A DNA stretch of 64,000 nucleotides from an uncultured Draconibacterium sp. Its GTDB lineage: Bacteria; Bacteroidota; Bacteroidia; Bacteroidales; Prolixibacteraceae. Below are positions 8,043 through 17,057 of the stretch, in pieces; the stretch's first letter is position 1; each line of letters begins with the position of its first letter. The notes beneath the pieces were generated by a model. That model was not told the DNA's origin and did not search any database. It saw only the letters and a list, made by a program, of their open reading frames with translations. Position numbers and translations under genes: made by a program. Location of the stretch: NCBI RefSeq assembly GCF_963674925.1, contig NZ_OY771647.1:2619501-2683500 (forward strand), read 5' to 3'.

Positions 8043-10244
8043 ATGCAAATGAATAAATCAAAATCTGAACTAATAGCCGTAATTATAAAATGTTTCCTGT
8101 TTTTTGCCGGACTGTTTCCGATCGTTTCGTGTCAAAACAAAGCTCCGCAAACCGATGCCTACCTGTTTACCTATTTTACCGGCAACGGACCGGGCGGAGA
8201 AGCCATTCGTTATGCGGTAAGTACCGATGGTTATAACTATCGTGCATTAAACAACAATCAGCCGGTATTGGATTCCAAAAAAATCAGTACGTCGGGTGGT
8301 GTGCGCGATCCGCACATTTTACGTGGTGCCGATGGTAAAACCTTTTACATGGTAGCCACCGATTTATATGTGCCTGAACAGGGTTGGAATAATTACGCGA
8401 TGATCTTGATGAAATCGACTGATTTGATTAACTGGAAAACAACAGTAATTAATATTCCTGAGACTTACCCGGAAGAGTATGGTGATGTAGACCGTGTTTG
8501 GGCGCCGCAAACCATTTACGATGAAGCCACAGGAAAATATATGGTTTACTGGTCGATGAAAGACAGTGGTGCCCATCCTGATATTATCTATTATGCTTAT
8601 GCCAATAAGGATTTTAGTGGTTTCGAGGCAGCACCAAAACAGTTGTTGTATAATCCAACCAATAATGCCTGTATCGACGGGGATATTATTGAAAAAGACG
8701 GTACGTTTTATTTTTTCCACAAATCGGAAAGTGGTGCACCCGGAATAAAACTGGCTATTTCTAATAAACTTACAGAGGGATACACGTATCCGAATTTTGA
8801 TCGTGTGGATAAAGAAACCGAACGGGTGGAAGGTTCCGGAGTTTTCAAACTGAATAATTCTGATGAGTATATACTGATGTACGATGTTTATACCAACGGT
8901 CGCTACCAGTTTACAAAAAGTTCCGACCTGCAGCATTTCGAAGTGATTGATGAGGCGATTTCGATGAATTTTCATCCGCGACATGGTACGGTAATGCCGA
9001 TAACTACGGAAGAGTACAATCGTTTAATGACAACTTATGCTAAATCTGACGATTTGTTTATTGATGCTACTGCCGATCAGTTAAAAAAGAATAACGTGCT
9101 TATTAACGGGGTGAAAAAGACGATTCATCTTCCTGTAAAAGTAGGTACCGATTTAAGCACCTTTGACCCGCAGTTTACTGCCTGGCGAGGTGTTACCGTT
9201 GCCCCGCAAGGTCCACAGGACTTTTCGAAGGGTGCAGTTGAATATACCTTTACCATTGTTGGGCAGGAGCCGGTAGTTTACACCGTTACTGCTTCAGAAG
9301 ATCATAATCCGGCCCTGGTTGGTTTTTACGCCGATCCACAAGTGTTGTATTCCAACAAAACCGGGAAATACTACATCTATCCAACTTCTGACGGATTTCC
9401 GGGTTGGTCGGGCTACTATTTCAAAGTGTTTTCATCTGATGATTTTGTGGATTGGAAAGATGAAGGCAAAATTCTGGATATGAAAGCCGGCGATGTGCCA
9501 TGGGCAGACGGCAGCTCCTGGGCGCCAACCATTGTGGAAAAAAAAGTGGGTGACAATTATAAATACTACTACTATTTCAGTGGAAACTATGTGGCCGGAG
9601 GAGGCAAACAAATTGGGGTAGCTGTAGCCGATGATCCAACCGGTCCGTTCGTTGCCGAAAAAGAGCCAATGATCAAAGTATCTCCTGTAGGCCGGGGACA
9701 ACAAATCGATCCTTGTACTTTTATCGATCCGGTTTCAGGTAAAGCATACATTTACTGGGGTAATGGTTATCTGGCAGCAGCAGAGCTGAATGACGATATG
9801 GTTTCGATAAAAAAGGAAACAATAAAAGTATTAACGCCAAAAGGTGGAACGCTTGCTGATTATGCTTTCCGTGAAGGAGTTTATGTGATTTACCGTGAAG
9901 GAACCTATTATTTTATGTGGTCGGTTGATGATACCGGTTCACCAAACTATCATGTTGCCTACGGAACTTCCAAATCGCCAATGGGGCCAATTAAAGTGGC
10001 CGAAAATCCCATTGTACTTATTCAGGATGCCGCCAGCGGTATTTACGGTACAGCGCATCATTCAGTAGTTCAGATTCCGGAGAAAGATGAATGGTATATC
10101 GTTTATCATCGAATCAATGCAAAACATTTAAGTGATGGTCCCGGATATCACCGCGAAGTTTGTATCGATAAAATGGAATTCAATGAAGATGGTACTATTA
10201 AACCGGTTGTACCAACAGTTAAAGGCATTGATCCTGTTCAATAA
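8043..10244 (+). CDS. Two-domain GH43 protein, lipoprotein
   Basis: A 733-residue protein with a lipoprotein-type signal (FFAGLFPIVSC) and two five-bladed propeller domains of the GH43 type. The first, about residues 40-330, has the base-Asp motif GGVRDPHILRG (Asp89) and DRVWAPQTIYDEATGKYMVYWS. The second, about residues 420-730, has FYADPQVLYS (Asp431), SSWAPTIVEKK and IDPCTFIDPVSGKAYIYWGNG. They are joined by a ~80-residue segment ending in QEPVVYTVTASEDHNPALV, which resembles a bacterial surface beta-sandwich linker. GH43 enzymes mostly act on arabinofuranosides, xylosides or galactans. The gene sits 23 bp before a GH2 gene and probably forms a two-gene unit. The start could also be the ATG at 8049. 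Confidence 0.88.
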   Translation: MQMNKSKSELIAVIIKCFLFFAGLFPIVSCQNKAPQTDAYLFTYFTGNGPGGEAIRYAVSTDGYNYRALNNNQPVLDSKKISTSGGVRDPHILRGADGKTFYMVATDLYVPEQGWNNYAMILMKSTDLINWKTTVINIPETYPEEYGDVDRVWAPQTIYDEATGKYMVYWSMKDSGAHPDIIYYAYANKDFSGFEAAPKQLLYNPTNNACIDGDIIEKDGTFYFFHKSESGAPGIKLAISNKLTEGYTYPNFDRVDKETERVEGSGVFKLNNSDEYILMYDVYTNGRYQFTKSSDLQHFEVIDEAISMNFHPRHGTVMPITTEEYNRLMTTYAKSDDLFIDATADQLKKNNVLINGVKKTIHLPVKVGTDLSTFDPQFTAWRGVTVAPQGPQDFSKGAVEYTFTIVGQEPVVYTVTASEDHNPALVGFYADPQVLYSNKTGKYYIYPTSDGFPGWSGYYFKVFSSDDFVDWKDEGKILDMKAGDVPWADGSSWAPTIVEKKVGDNYKYYYYFSGNYVAGGGKQIGVAVADDPTGPFVAEKEPMIKVSPVGRGQQIDPCTFIDPVSGKAYIYWGNGYLAAAELNDDMVSIKKETIKVLTPKGGTLADYAFREGVYVIYREGTYYFMWSVDDTGSPNYHVAYGTSKSPMGPIKVAENPIVLIQDAASGIYGTAHHSVVQIPEKDEWYIVYHRINAKHLSDGPGYHREVCIDKMEFNEDGTIKPVVPTVKGIDPVQ

Positions 10245-10267
10245 TTTCTAAAGAAAAAAGAATAAAG

Positions 10268-12694
10268 ATGAAATTACTAATAGCACTATTACTTTGTTTG
10301 GCATGCACAGGTGGGCTATATGCACAAACCGGATTTGGAAAGCCGGAACAGATAAATGGAGGTTGGAAATTTACTTTAAATGACATTGAGAACGGGCAAA
10401 ACATTCAGTTGGACGATAGCCGTTGGAAAACAGTTGATCTGCCTCACGACTGGAGTGTAAAAGGACAACTAAGCCCAACTTTGGCCAGTGCAACCGGTTA
10501 TTTGCCTGGAGGTATTGCGTGGTACCGGAAACAGCTATTCATTCCGGCAGATAAGAAAGATGAAAAGGTATATCTATACTTTGAAGGAGTTTACAATCGC
10601 AGCGAGGTTTTTGTTAATGGAGTGTCGCTTGGGAAACGCCCAAATGGCTATATCTCATTCATGTATGATGCTACACCTTACATAAAATATGGTGAGGAAA
10701 ATGTAATTGCGGTTCGTGTAGATCACAGCCAGTCGGCCGATTCGCGCTGGTACACGGGGTCGGGTATCTACCGCGATGTTTGGGTGGTTTATGCCAATCC
10801 TGTTCACATTGAAGAGTGGGGCGTTTATGCTTATCCTGAACAACTCAAAAATGGCTACCAGCTTCAGGTTGAAGTGAGCATTGAAAACGGATCGACGGAA
10901 TCATGTGCACTGACCGTTAAAAACGAATTATTTAACAAGAATAATGAACAGGTTGCGAAATCAACAAATAAGTTAACTGTACATTCTAAACAGTCGGGAA
11001 AGATTCAAACAGCCCTGAACGTGACAAAACCAGAGTTTTGGTCGCTTGACAATCCAACTCTATATACGCTGAAAACTTCGGTATACAGTGGAGATAATTT
11101 AATTGATGAAACCACAACAACAACCGGTTTCCGTCATTTTACATTCGATCCAAATACCGGATTTGCGTTAAATGGCGGGTCGATGAAAGTGAAAGGCGTT
11201 TGTTTGCATCACGATGCAGGAGTGCTGGGATCGGCTGTCCCCCGTGAAGTATGGAAGCGGCGACTTCTTACCTTGAAAGAAATTGGCGTGAATGCCATTC
11301 GTACCAGTCATAATCCGCAAGCTACAGATTTATACGATTTGTGCGATGAGCTGGGAATGCTGGTATTAAATGAAGCCTTTGATGAATGGGAGTTCCCCAA
11401 ACGCAAATGGCTTCAGGGGTGGAATGTTGGTACGCCCGGCTTCCAGGGATCGTTTGACTTTTTTGAAGAATGGGGCGAGAAAGATTTGGAAGATATGGTA
11501 AAACGCGATCGCAATCATCCATCCATTTTTGCCTGGAGTATCGGTAACGAGGTGGATTATCCCAATGATCCGTACTCGCACCCTGTGTTGGATGGTGGCG
11601 CTGAAACAGGTTTTACGCAACCGATTTTCGGTGGATATAAAAAAGATGCGCCTGATGCGAAACGTTTGGGAGATATTGCAGAACGCTTGGTTAAAGTGGT
11701 GAAACAATACGATCAGTCGCGTCCAACAACAGCGGGTTTGGCGGGGGTAGCCATGTCGAACCAAACGGGTTATCCTTTTGCATTAGACATTACCGGTTAT
11801 AACTATACCGAAAGTTTGTACGATCACGATCATGAAAAATATCCAAACAGGATTCTTTTTGGCAGTGAAAACCGTCATGATATTGCAGCCTGGAAAGACG
11901 TAACATCACGAGACTTTGTGTTTGGCCAGTTTCTGTGGACTGGTATTGATTATTTGGGTGAGTCCGGCCGCTGGCCATCACGTGGTTTTTATTCAGGTCT
12001 GCTGGATTTTGGCGGATTTATCAAACCACGTGGTTATTTTCGCCAGTCGTTGTGGTCGGATAAGCCAATGGCATATTTGGGAACTTATCCTCTTTCAGAA
12101 CGAAGTCGGGACAGAGGGCCGTCGATGGACGCCTGGCCGGTATGGAACTACGGGGATGGACAATCCGTCCGTGTGGTGTGTTACACCAATGCAGCGCAAG
12201 CAGAACTGCATCTGAACGGCAAAGTCGTTGGAGAGAAAAAGTCATACAACGAAGAAACAGGAATTATTTACTGGGATATTCCATATCAGGATGGAAAACT
12301 GGAAGTGATGGGAATGGATAAAAACGGAAACAAGGTTAGCCAGAACGCCATACAATCCTCTGGTCGCCCGAATGAAATAAAAGTTATTTCAGATGAAACA
12401 ACGATAGAAAAGGGAAAAGTGGCCCAAATCGTAATTCAGGTAGTGGATAAAGAAGGTATTCCTGTGATGTTGTCGGATAATGAGGTAACCTGCGAGATTT
12501 ATGGCGAAGCCCAACTGTTGGGACTGGAAGCAAGTAATAATACAGATATGTCGGATTATACCGACAATAGACAACGTGTATTTCACGGACGTATGATTGT
12601 TTACATCCGGGCTGGAGAGCAAGAAGGAAAAGTTCGGGTGAAATTTTCTGCCAATTGGCTAAAGCCGGCTGAAACTGGTTTTGAAATCCGGTAA
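10268..12694 (+). CDS. GH2 beta-galactosidase-type glycosidase
   Basis: An 808-residue secreted protein (signal MKLLIALLLCLACTGGLYAQ). The GH2 domains run in order: sugar-binding jelly roll (WYRKQLFIPA, VYLYFEGVYNRSEVFVNG), immunoglobulin-like domain, and TIM barrel (RHFTFDPNTGFALNGGSMKVKGVCLHHDAG, GVNAIRTSHNPQ). The acid/base is Glu428 in SIGNEVDYP and the nucleophile is Glu534 in ILFGSENRH. C-terminal beta domains follow, including a DUF4982-like segment. Family GH2 covers beta-galactosidases, glucuronidases and mannosidases; galactosidase is the most frequent call for this layout but is not proved. It follows the two-domain GH43 gene by 23 bp, and together they could handle an arabinogalactan-like side chain. 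Confidence 0.9.
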   Translation: MKLLIALLLCLACTGGLYAQTGFGKPEQINGGWKFTLNDIENGQNIQLDDSRWKTVDLPHDWSVKGQLSPTLASATGYLPGGIAWYRKQLFIPADKKDEKVYLYFEGVYNRSEVFVNGVSLGKRPNGYISFMYDATPYIKYGEENVIAVRVDHSQSADSRWYTGSGIYRDVWVVYANPVHIEEWGVYAYPEQLKNGYQLQVEVSIENGSTESCALTVKNELFNKNNEQVAKSTNKLTVHSKQSGKIQTALNVTKPEFWSLDNPTLYTLKTSVYSGDNLIDETTTTTGFRHFTFDPNTGFALNGGSMKVKGVCLHHDAGVLGSAVPREVWKRRLLTLKEIGVNAIRTSHNPQATDLYDLCDELGMLVLNEAFDEWEFPKRKWLQGWNVGTPGFQGSFDFFEEWGEKDLEDMVKRDRNHPSIFAWSIGNEVDYPNDPYSHPVLDGGAETGFTQPIFGGYKKDAPDAKRLGDIAERLVKVVKQYDQSRPTTAGLAGVAMSNQTGYPFALDITGYNYTESLYDHDHEKYPNRILFGSENRHDIAAWKDVTSRDFVFGQFLWTGIDYLGESGRWPSRGFYSGLLDFGGFIKPRGYFRQSLWSDKPMAYLGTYPLSERSRDRGPSMDAWPVWNYGDGQSVRVVCYTNAAQAELHLNGKVVGEKKSYNEETGIIYWDIPYQDGKLEVMGMDKNGNKVSQNAIQSSGRPNEIKVISDETTIEKGKVAQIVIQVVDKEGIPVMLSDNEVTCEIYGEAQLLGLEASNNTDMSDYTDNRQRVFHGRMIVYIRAGEQEGKVRVKFSANWLKPAETGFEIR

Positions 12695-12969
12695 AGAACC
12701 ATCAATATGGGATGGAAGGTATTTAGATAACTGTCTCGTCCTGAAATAACGTTACACAAAAAGTAATTTTACGAGAGCGAAAATATTCACGGTTGAGACT
12801 TAAAGTAGATCAGACAGTCACACACAAATAAATTGAAGAAATGAGGGCAGCACTAAACCCAACTACCGGAATATTTTAAAAATGCTTTGAATTATAAATT
12901 TCGGTACAACCTTACATTTTAATACACTACGATTACAAACAACTATTCTTAAAAAAAGGTCATAAAAGC
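12695..12969. other. Intergenic stretch with a short inverted repeat
   Basis: No gene is visible between the GH2 stop and the lacI promoter. The only structure seen is ACTGTCT (12730-12736) matched by AGACAGT (12812-12818), enclosing about 75 bp that begins with TCGTCCTGAAATAACGTTAC; this could be a remnant of a small mobile element end. Confidence 0.3.
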
Positions 12970-13018
12970 TTGGTAGCTAAAACGAATTAGCATATATTTG
13001 CTGCTAAATCGAATTAGC
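12970..13018 (+). promoter_or_regulatory. lacI-family promoter flanked by two operators
   Basis: A TAnnTTTG -7 element (TATATTTG, 12993-13000) and a TTG at 12970-12972, 20 bp upstream, form a standard Bacteroidota promoter. Two near-identical 16-mers lie on either side of the -7 box: GCTAAAACGAATTAGC (12976-12991) and GCTAAATCGAATTAGC (13003-13018). Each has GCTAA/TTAGC arms around a central CG, the usual LacI-family operator form. One site lies between -33 and -7 and the other covers the expected start of transcription, the arrangement of an autorepressed regulator. The second overlaps the 12-bp palindrome TAGCACGTGCTA (13015-13026). Confidence 0.8.
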
Positions 13019-13046
13019 ACGTGCTATTTTGGATACTAAACCATAA

Positions 13047-14087
13047 ATGTCAAACGAAAAAAGAACATCAATAAAAGATTTGGCAGCCTCATTGGGGGTT
13101 TCTACAGCATTGGTTTCCTTTGTTTTAAACGGGAAGGCCAAGCAACACCGAATTAGTGAGGAAATGGCACAACGTGTCATCAAAAAAGCTAAGGAGATGA
13201 ATTATTCTCCCAACCTGGTTGCAAAGAACTTACGGGGAGGGAAATCACAACTTATAGGTGTTTTGGTTACCGATATATCCAATCCTTTTTACTCAACCAT
13301 ATCCAGAATTATTGAAGACAGAGCCAACGAACTCAACTATACGGTTTTGTTCAGTAGTTCGGACGAGAATTTGGAAAGTACGAAAAGACTTATAAGGGTA
13401 TTGTTAAACAAAGGAGTTGAAGGATTAATTGTTGTTCCTTGTGATGGTTCTAAAGAAGTCATTAAAGAACTCTGCGGTGACAAAATGCCGCTTGTACTTG
13501 TCGACAGGCATTTCCCTGATGTAAAAGTAGGATATTCCGTGTTGAACAATTTCAAAGCAACAGAACTAATAACCCGGCATTTAATTGAAAATGGTTACAA
13601 ACGAATTTCGGTGATTACTTATGAAACAAAAATGAGCCACATACAAGAACGTGTACGGGGCTATGAAGAAACAATGCGCAATGCCGGTTTAGCTGACTAT
13701 ATAAATGTTAATCGGATAGATTTATCCAATCCGCGGTCGGAAATGCACGAGACATTAAAACGATTGTTAAAAGCGAAAACGGATGCTGTGGTTTGTTTAA
13801 CCAATATGCTATCAATAAATGGGATATACTGTTTAAAGGAAATGAAAGTAAGGATTCCGGAAGATATAGCGTTTGTTGGGTTTAACCGAAGTGACGTTTT
13901 TAATTTACTTGAAAATCCCATCACATATATTAAACAACCTCATGAAAAAATTGCCGTTGAAGCGGTTAATATTTTAGTAGATAAGATGAATAATGATAAT
14001 ACCTCAGGGAAAGGGTTTATTGCTGAGCCGGAACTGGTAATTCAAAGTTCAACCCCTAAAAAGAATGTGCTTAGCAGACTTGATTAA
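13047..14087 (+). CDS. LacI-family transcriptional regulator
   Basis: A 346-residue protein with an N-terminal helix-turn-helix (SIKDLAASLGVSTALVSFVLNGK, about residues 8-30), the hinge helix NLVAKNLRGGKSQLIGVLV, and a periplasmic-binding-protein-like effector domain (DISNPFYS, LVDRHFPDV, VGFNRSDVFNLL, ITYIKQP). It should bind the GCTAA-N6-TTAGC palindromes around its own promoter and the similar site before the next gene, and release them on binding a small sugar or sugar acid. It is the first gene of a + strand run that contains an aldolase, a symporter and a rhamnosidase, so the inducer is probably a breakdown product handled by those proteins. Repression rather than activation is the common mode but is inferred. 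Confidence 0.93.
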   Translation: MSNEKRTSIKDLAASLGVSTALVSFVLNGKAKQHRISEEMAQRVIKKAKEMNYSPNLVAKNLRGGKSQLIGVLVTDISNPFYSTISRIIEDRANELNYTVLFSSSDENLESTKRLIRVLLNKGVEGLIVVPCDGSKEVIKELCGDKMPLVLVDRHFPDVKVGYSVLNNFKATELITRHLIENGYKRISVITYETKMSHIQERVRGYEETMRNAGLADYINVNRIDLSNPRSEMHETLKRLLKAKTDAVVCLTNMLSINGIYCLKEMKVRIPEDIAFVGFNRSDVFNLLENPITYIKQPHEKIAVEAVNILVDKMNNDNTSGKGFIAEPELVIQSSTPKKNVLSRLD

Positions 14088-14106
14088 TATTTTTTTATAA
14101 CCAATA

Positions 14107-14122
14107 GCTAAAACGATTAAGC
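14107..14122 (+). promoter_or_regulatory. Third LacI-type operator, before the propeller gene
   Basis: GCTAAAACGATTAAGC shares the GCTAAAACGA left half with the operators at 12976 and 13003, and its right arm is slightly diverged. It lies 20 bp after the lacI stop and 20 bp before the next start codon, so the regulator probably also controls the downstream operon. No TAnnTTTG box was found immediately beside it. Confidence 0.65.
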
Positions 14123-14142
14123 TAAAATGATGAATCAAACAT

Positions 14143-16071
14143 ATGAGAAACTTAAAATTTTTGAACCTGGCAATTTTTATTGTTTTCACTTTTTGTTCAA
14201 CAGCACAAAAAGCTGACGATATCAGGGTAAAATACAATAATCCGGATTTAATTGTAAACCTCGGAACCGGACTTTGGGGAACACCCATCCCGGTTGATTA
14301 CGATGAAGACGGTCTAATTGATATTATCATGTCTTGCCCTGACACGCCATACAAAGGCTTGTATTACTACAAAAATATCGGCACAGTTGAAGATCCGCTT
14401 TTTGATGTGTCAATAAAACTCGCCGATGTTGCTTATAAAAATATCCAGGCATCGTATGCAAAAGGCGAGCTACATGTTTTTCGTAAGGAAATAGAATACA
14501 AAAACTTTAAAGAAAACATCTATTCTGAGCCGGATACAATAAAGGTTGATGTGCTGCCGAAAGACGACTTTCAAAAGGTACGTAGCAATCTCTGGAGTTA
14601 CGTCGATTTCGATAACGATGGTGATTTGGACCTGATTAACGGAATTGATGATTGGTATGAATACGGCTGGGACAATGCCTACGATGAAAATGGAAACTGG
14701 ACAAATGGTCCCCTGCGTGGTTTTGTTTACTACATCGAAAACCAGAACGGAAAGTACATCAACAAAGGAAAAATTCAGGCAGGAAATCAATCGTTGGAAA
14801 CGTATGGCGCACCTGGTGCCAATATGGCCGATTTTGACAATGATGGTTTAGCTGATCTAATCTGCGGTGAGTTTGTGGATAAATTGACCTTTTTTAAAAA
14901 TATAGGTTCAGCCTCAAAACCCAAATTTTCAGAAGGACAGATTTTAAAAGATACGCGTGGCAATTCGATTCGTTTACACGTGCAGATGATTACACCTACT
15001 GCAATTGATTTTAACAAAGACGGTTTTATTGATTTATTGGTGGGTGACGAAGATGGGAGTGTGGCTTATTTGAAAAACACGGGAAAAACCAAAAATAATA
15101 CTCCTGTATTTGAGCCGATGGTTTATCTGAAACAAAAAGCAGACAACTTAAAATTCGGAGCGCTTTCAACGCCGTATTCTGTTGATTGGGACAACGATGG
15201 TGATGAGGATATAATTTGTGGGAACTCGGCCGGAAATATCAGTTTTATTGAGAACCTGAGCGGAGGGAAAAATCCCAAATGGAATGCCCCGGTCTTACTC
15301 AAAACAAAGGGCAAAGACATTCGGATTTTAGCAGGTAATAATGGTTCCATCCAGGGGCCGGCTGAAGAAAAATGGGGATACATGACTTTAAGTGTTGCCG
15401 ATTGGGACAATGATGGAAGAAAAGACATAATCGCTAATTCTATTTTCGGAAAAGTAATCTGGTATAAAAATACCGGCGACCTGATAAATATGGAAGGTCC
15501 TTATTCCGTAAAAGTTGATTGGGATGGAAAACCTTTAAAACCTGTCTGGAACTGGTGGAATCCCGGACCAACCGAGTTGGTAACACAATGGAGAACCACA
15601 CCTTGCGCCATCGATTGGAACAACGATGGTTTAAACGACCTCGTAATGCTGGACTATGAAGGCTATTTGAGTTTCTACGAGCGTTTCAAAAAGGATGACG
15701 AGCTGTGGTTAAAACCGGGGAAACGTATTTTTTATGAAAATAAAGAAGGAAATTCTGAATTGTTACAGTTAACTGACGGAATTGCAGGACGTTCGGGACG
15801 CCGAAAACTATGTCTGGTGGATTGGAACAACGACGGTCGAACAGATTTAATCGTGAATACCAACAAAGGCAACGCCGGGTATTACGAAAATACCAGGCAA
15901 AAAGGCAACACCGCTTATTTTGAAAACAAAGGAAACATTAGTGATATCATCCTGTCGGGCCATACCACAAGCCCTACACCAATTGATTGGGACAAGGACG
16001 GAAAGTATGACATTCTCCTCGGAGCCGAAGATGGACATTTCTATTTCTTTAAAAATAAAACCATAAAATAA
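14143..16071 (+). CDS. Secreted FG-GAP/VCBS-repeat propeller protein
   Basis: A 642-residue protein with signal peptide (MRNLKFLNLAIFIVFTFCSTAQ). It is built from repeated calcium-binding loops of the DxDxDGxxD type: DYDEDGLIDI, DFDNDGDLDL, DFDNDGLADL, DFNKDGFIDL, DWDNDGDEDI, DWDNDGRKDI, DWNNDGLNDL, DWNNDGRTDL, DWDKDGKYDI. These mark a beta-propeller. A block GSIQGPAEEKWGY followed by WRTTPCAIDW is shared with the frameshifted protein at 47638-49703 and is not part of the generic repeat, so both belong to one PUL-associated family. I see no known catalytic signature; it may bind or cut the polysaccharide. It is the first gene after lacI and lies directly behind an operator copy. Confidence 0.85.
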   Translation: MRNLKFLNLAIFIVFTFCSTAQKADDIRVKYNNPDLIVNLGTGLWGTPIPVDYDEDGLIDIIMSCPDTPYKGLYYYKNIGTVEDPLFDVSIKLADVAYKNIQASYAKGELHVFRKEIEYKNFKENIYSEPDTIKVDVLPKDDFQKVRSNLWSYVDFDNDGDLDLINGIDDWYEYGWDNAYDENGNWTNGPLRGFVYYIENQNGKYINKGKIQAGNQSLETYGAPGANMADFDNDGLADLICGEFVDKLTFFKNIGSASKPKFSEGQILKDTRGNSIRLHVQMITPTAIDFNKDGFIDLLVGDEDGSVAYLKNTGKTKNNTPVFEPMVYLKQKADNLKFGALSTPYSVDWDNDGDEDIICGNSAGNISFIENLSGGKNPKWNAPVLLKTKGKDIRILAGNNGSIQGPAEEKWGYMTLSVADWDNDGRKDIIANSIFGKVIWYKNTGDLINMEGPYSVKVDWDGKPLKPVWNWWNPGPTELVTQWRTTPCAIDWNNDGLNDLVMLDYEGYLSFYERFKKDDELWLKPGKRIFYENKEGNSELLQLTDGIAGRSGRRKLCLVDWNNDGRTDLIVNTNKGNAGYYENTRQKGNTAYFENKGNISDIILSGHTTSPTPIDWDKDGKYDILLGAEDGHFYFFKNKTIK

Positions 16072-16079
16072 TACGATAA

Positions 16080-17006
16080 ATGAATCAAAAATTACAAGGA
16101 ATAGTACCGCCATTAGTAACACCTTTATTAGATAACAATACCCTGGATATTGAAGGCTTGGAGAGATTAATTGAGCATGTTATTCAAGGAGGCGTGCATG
16201 GTATTTTTATACTTGGAACAACGGGTGAAGGACCCAGCCTGAGTTTCAACCTGCAAACGGAAATGATAATAGAATCCGGCCGGATTCTGAATAAAAGACT
16301 GCCACTTTTGGTTGGTATATCGCACACTTCCATTGTTGAAAGTATTCATTTGACTCAGATCGCCTATGAAGCCGGAGCTGATGCAGTGGTTTCTGCTCCG
16401 CCTTATTATTTCACGACTTCCCAAACCGAGCTGGCTGGGTTTTACGAAACCTTAATTCCGCAATTGAAACTTCCGCTTTACCTCTATAATATGCCGGGGA
16501 TGACCAAAATGTCGTTCGCGCCATCAACGGTAAAACGAATTGCACAGAATGATAAAGTTATTGGTTTTAAAGACAGTTCTGCCAACGGGACTTATTTTCA
16601 ATCGGTTATGCATGAAATGCGTGACCGAAAAGATTTTTCATTTTTTGTGGGACCGGAAGAGATGATGGCCGAAGCAGTAATGTTAGGAGCAGACGGTGGC
16701 GTAAATGGGGGGGCGAATATTTTTCCAAAGCTTTATGTCGACTTATATAACGCAGCTTCTGCGGGAAATATGCGAGAAGTCAGAAAGTTGCAGGCTAAAG
16801 TGATGCAGATCTCTTCATTAATATATAATGTAGGGCAGTATAGCTCGAGTTACTTGATGGGAGTAAAATGTGCGCTTTCCGTTTTAGGTATTTGCAAAAA
16901 TATTTTGGCACAACCATTCAGTAATTTCAAAAGTGAACAAGAGGAAAATATTTCAAAAGCAATTGCAGATCTCAAATTATTTCATTCGGAAACACAAAAG
17001 TCTTAA
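16080..17006 (+). CDS. DapA/NanA-family class I aldolase (N-acetylneuraminate lyase-like)
   Basis: A 308-residue cytoplasmic TIM-barrel protein of the DHDPS/NAL superfamily, which forms or cleaves C-C bonds of 2-keto acids through a Schiff base with pyruvate. Lys164 in VIGFKDSS is the Schiff-base lysine and Tyr136 in LYLYNMPG is the conserved tyrosine, matching the E. coli NanA positions within one residue. GTTGEGPSL is the carboxylate-binding loop and GADGGVNGGANIFP the C-terminal signature. The neighbours are a YhcH-family protein, an acetylesterase and a sodium symporter, not lysine synthesis genes, so a catabolic role on a ulosonic or 2-keto-3-deoxy sugar acid is more likely than dihydrodipicolinate synthesis. 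No sialidase, ManNAc epimerase or kinase is present, so a sialic-acid pathway is not established. Confidence 0.9.
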   Translation: MNQKLQGIVPPLVTPLLDNNTLDIEGLERLIEHVIQGGVHGIFILGTTGEGPSLSFNLQTEMIIESGRILNKRLPLLVGISHTSIVESIHLTQIAYEAGADAVVSAPPYYFTTSQTELAGFYETLIPQLKLPLYLYNMPGMTKMSFAPSTVKRIAQNDKVIGFKDSSANGTYFQSVMHEMRDRKDFSFFVGPEEMMAEAVMLGADGGVNGGANIFPKLYVDLYNAASAGNMREVRKLQAKVMQISSLIYNVGQYSSSYLMGVKCALSVLGICKNILAQPFSNFKSEQEENISKAIADLKLFHSETQKS

Positions 17007-17057
17007 TGTCAGAAATCTATTCTGTTTTTTGTGCTCTAAGGAATTAGTAAAATATGA

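Noticed and set aside
8364..8984. 206-codon open frame on the - strand inside the GH43 gene
   Set aside because: It is an antisense shadow of a well-supported GH43 gene, with no recognisable domain, and composition follows the sense codons.
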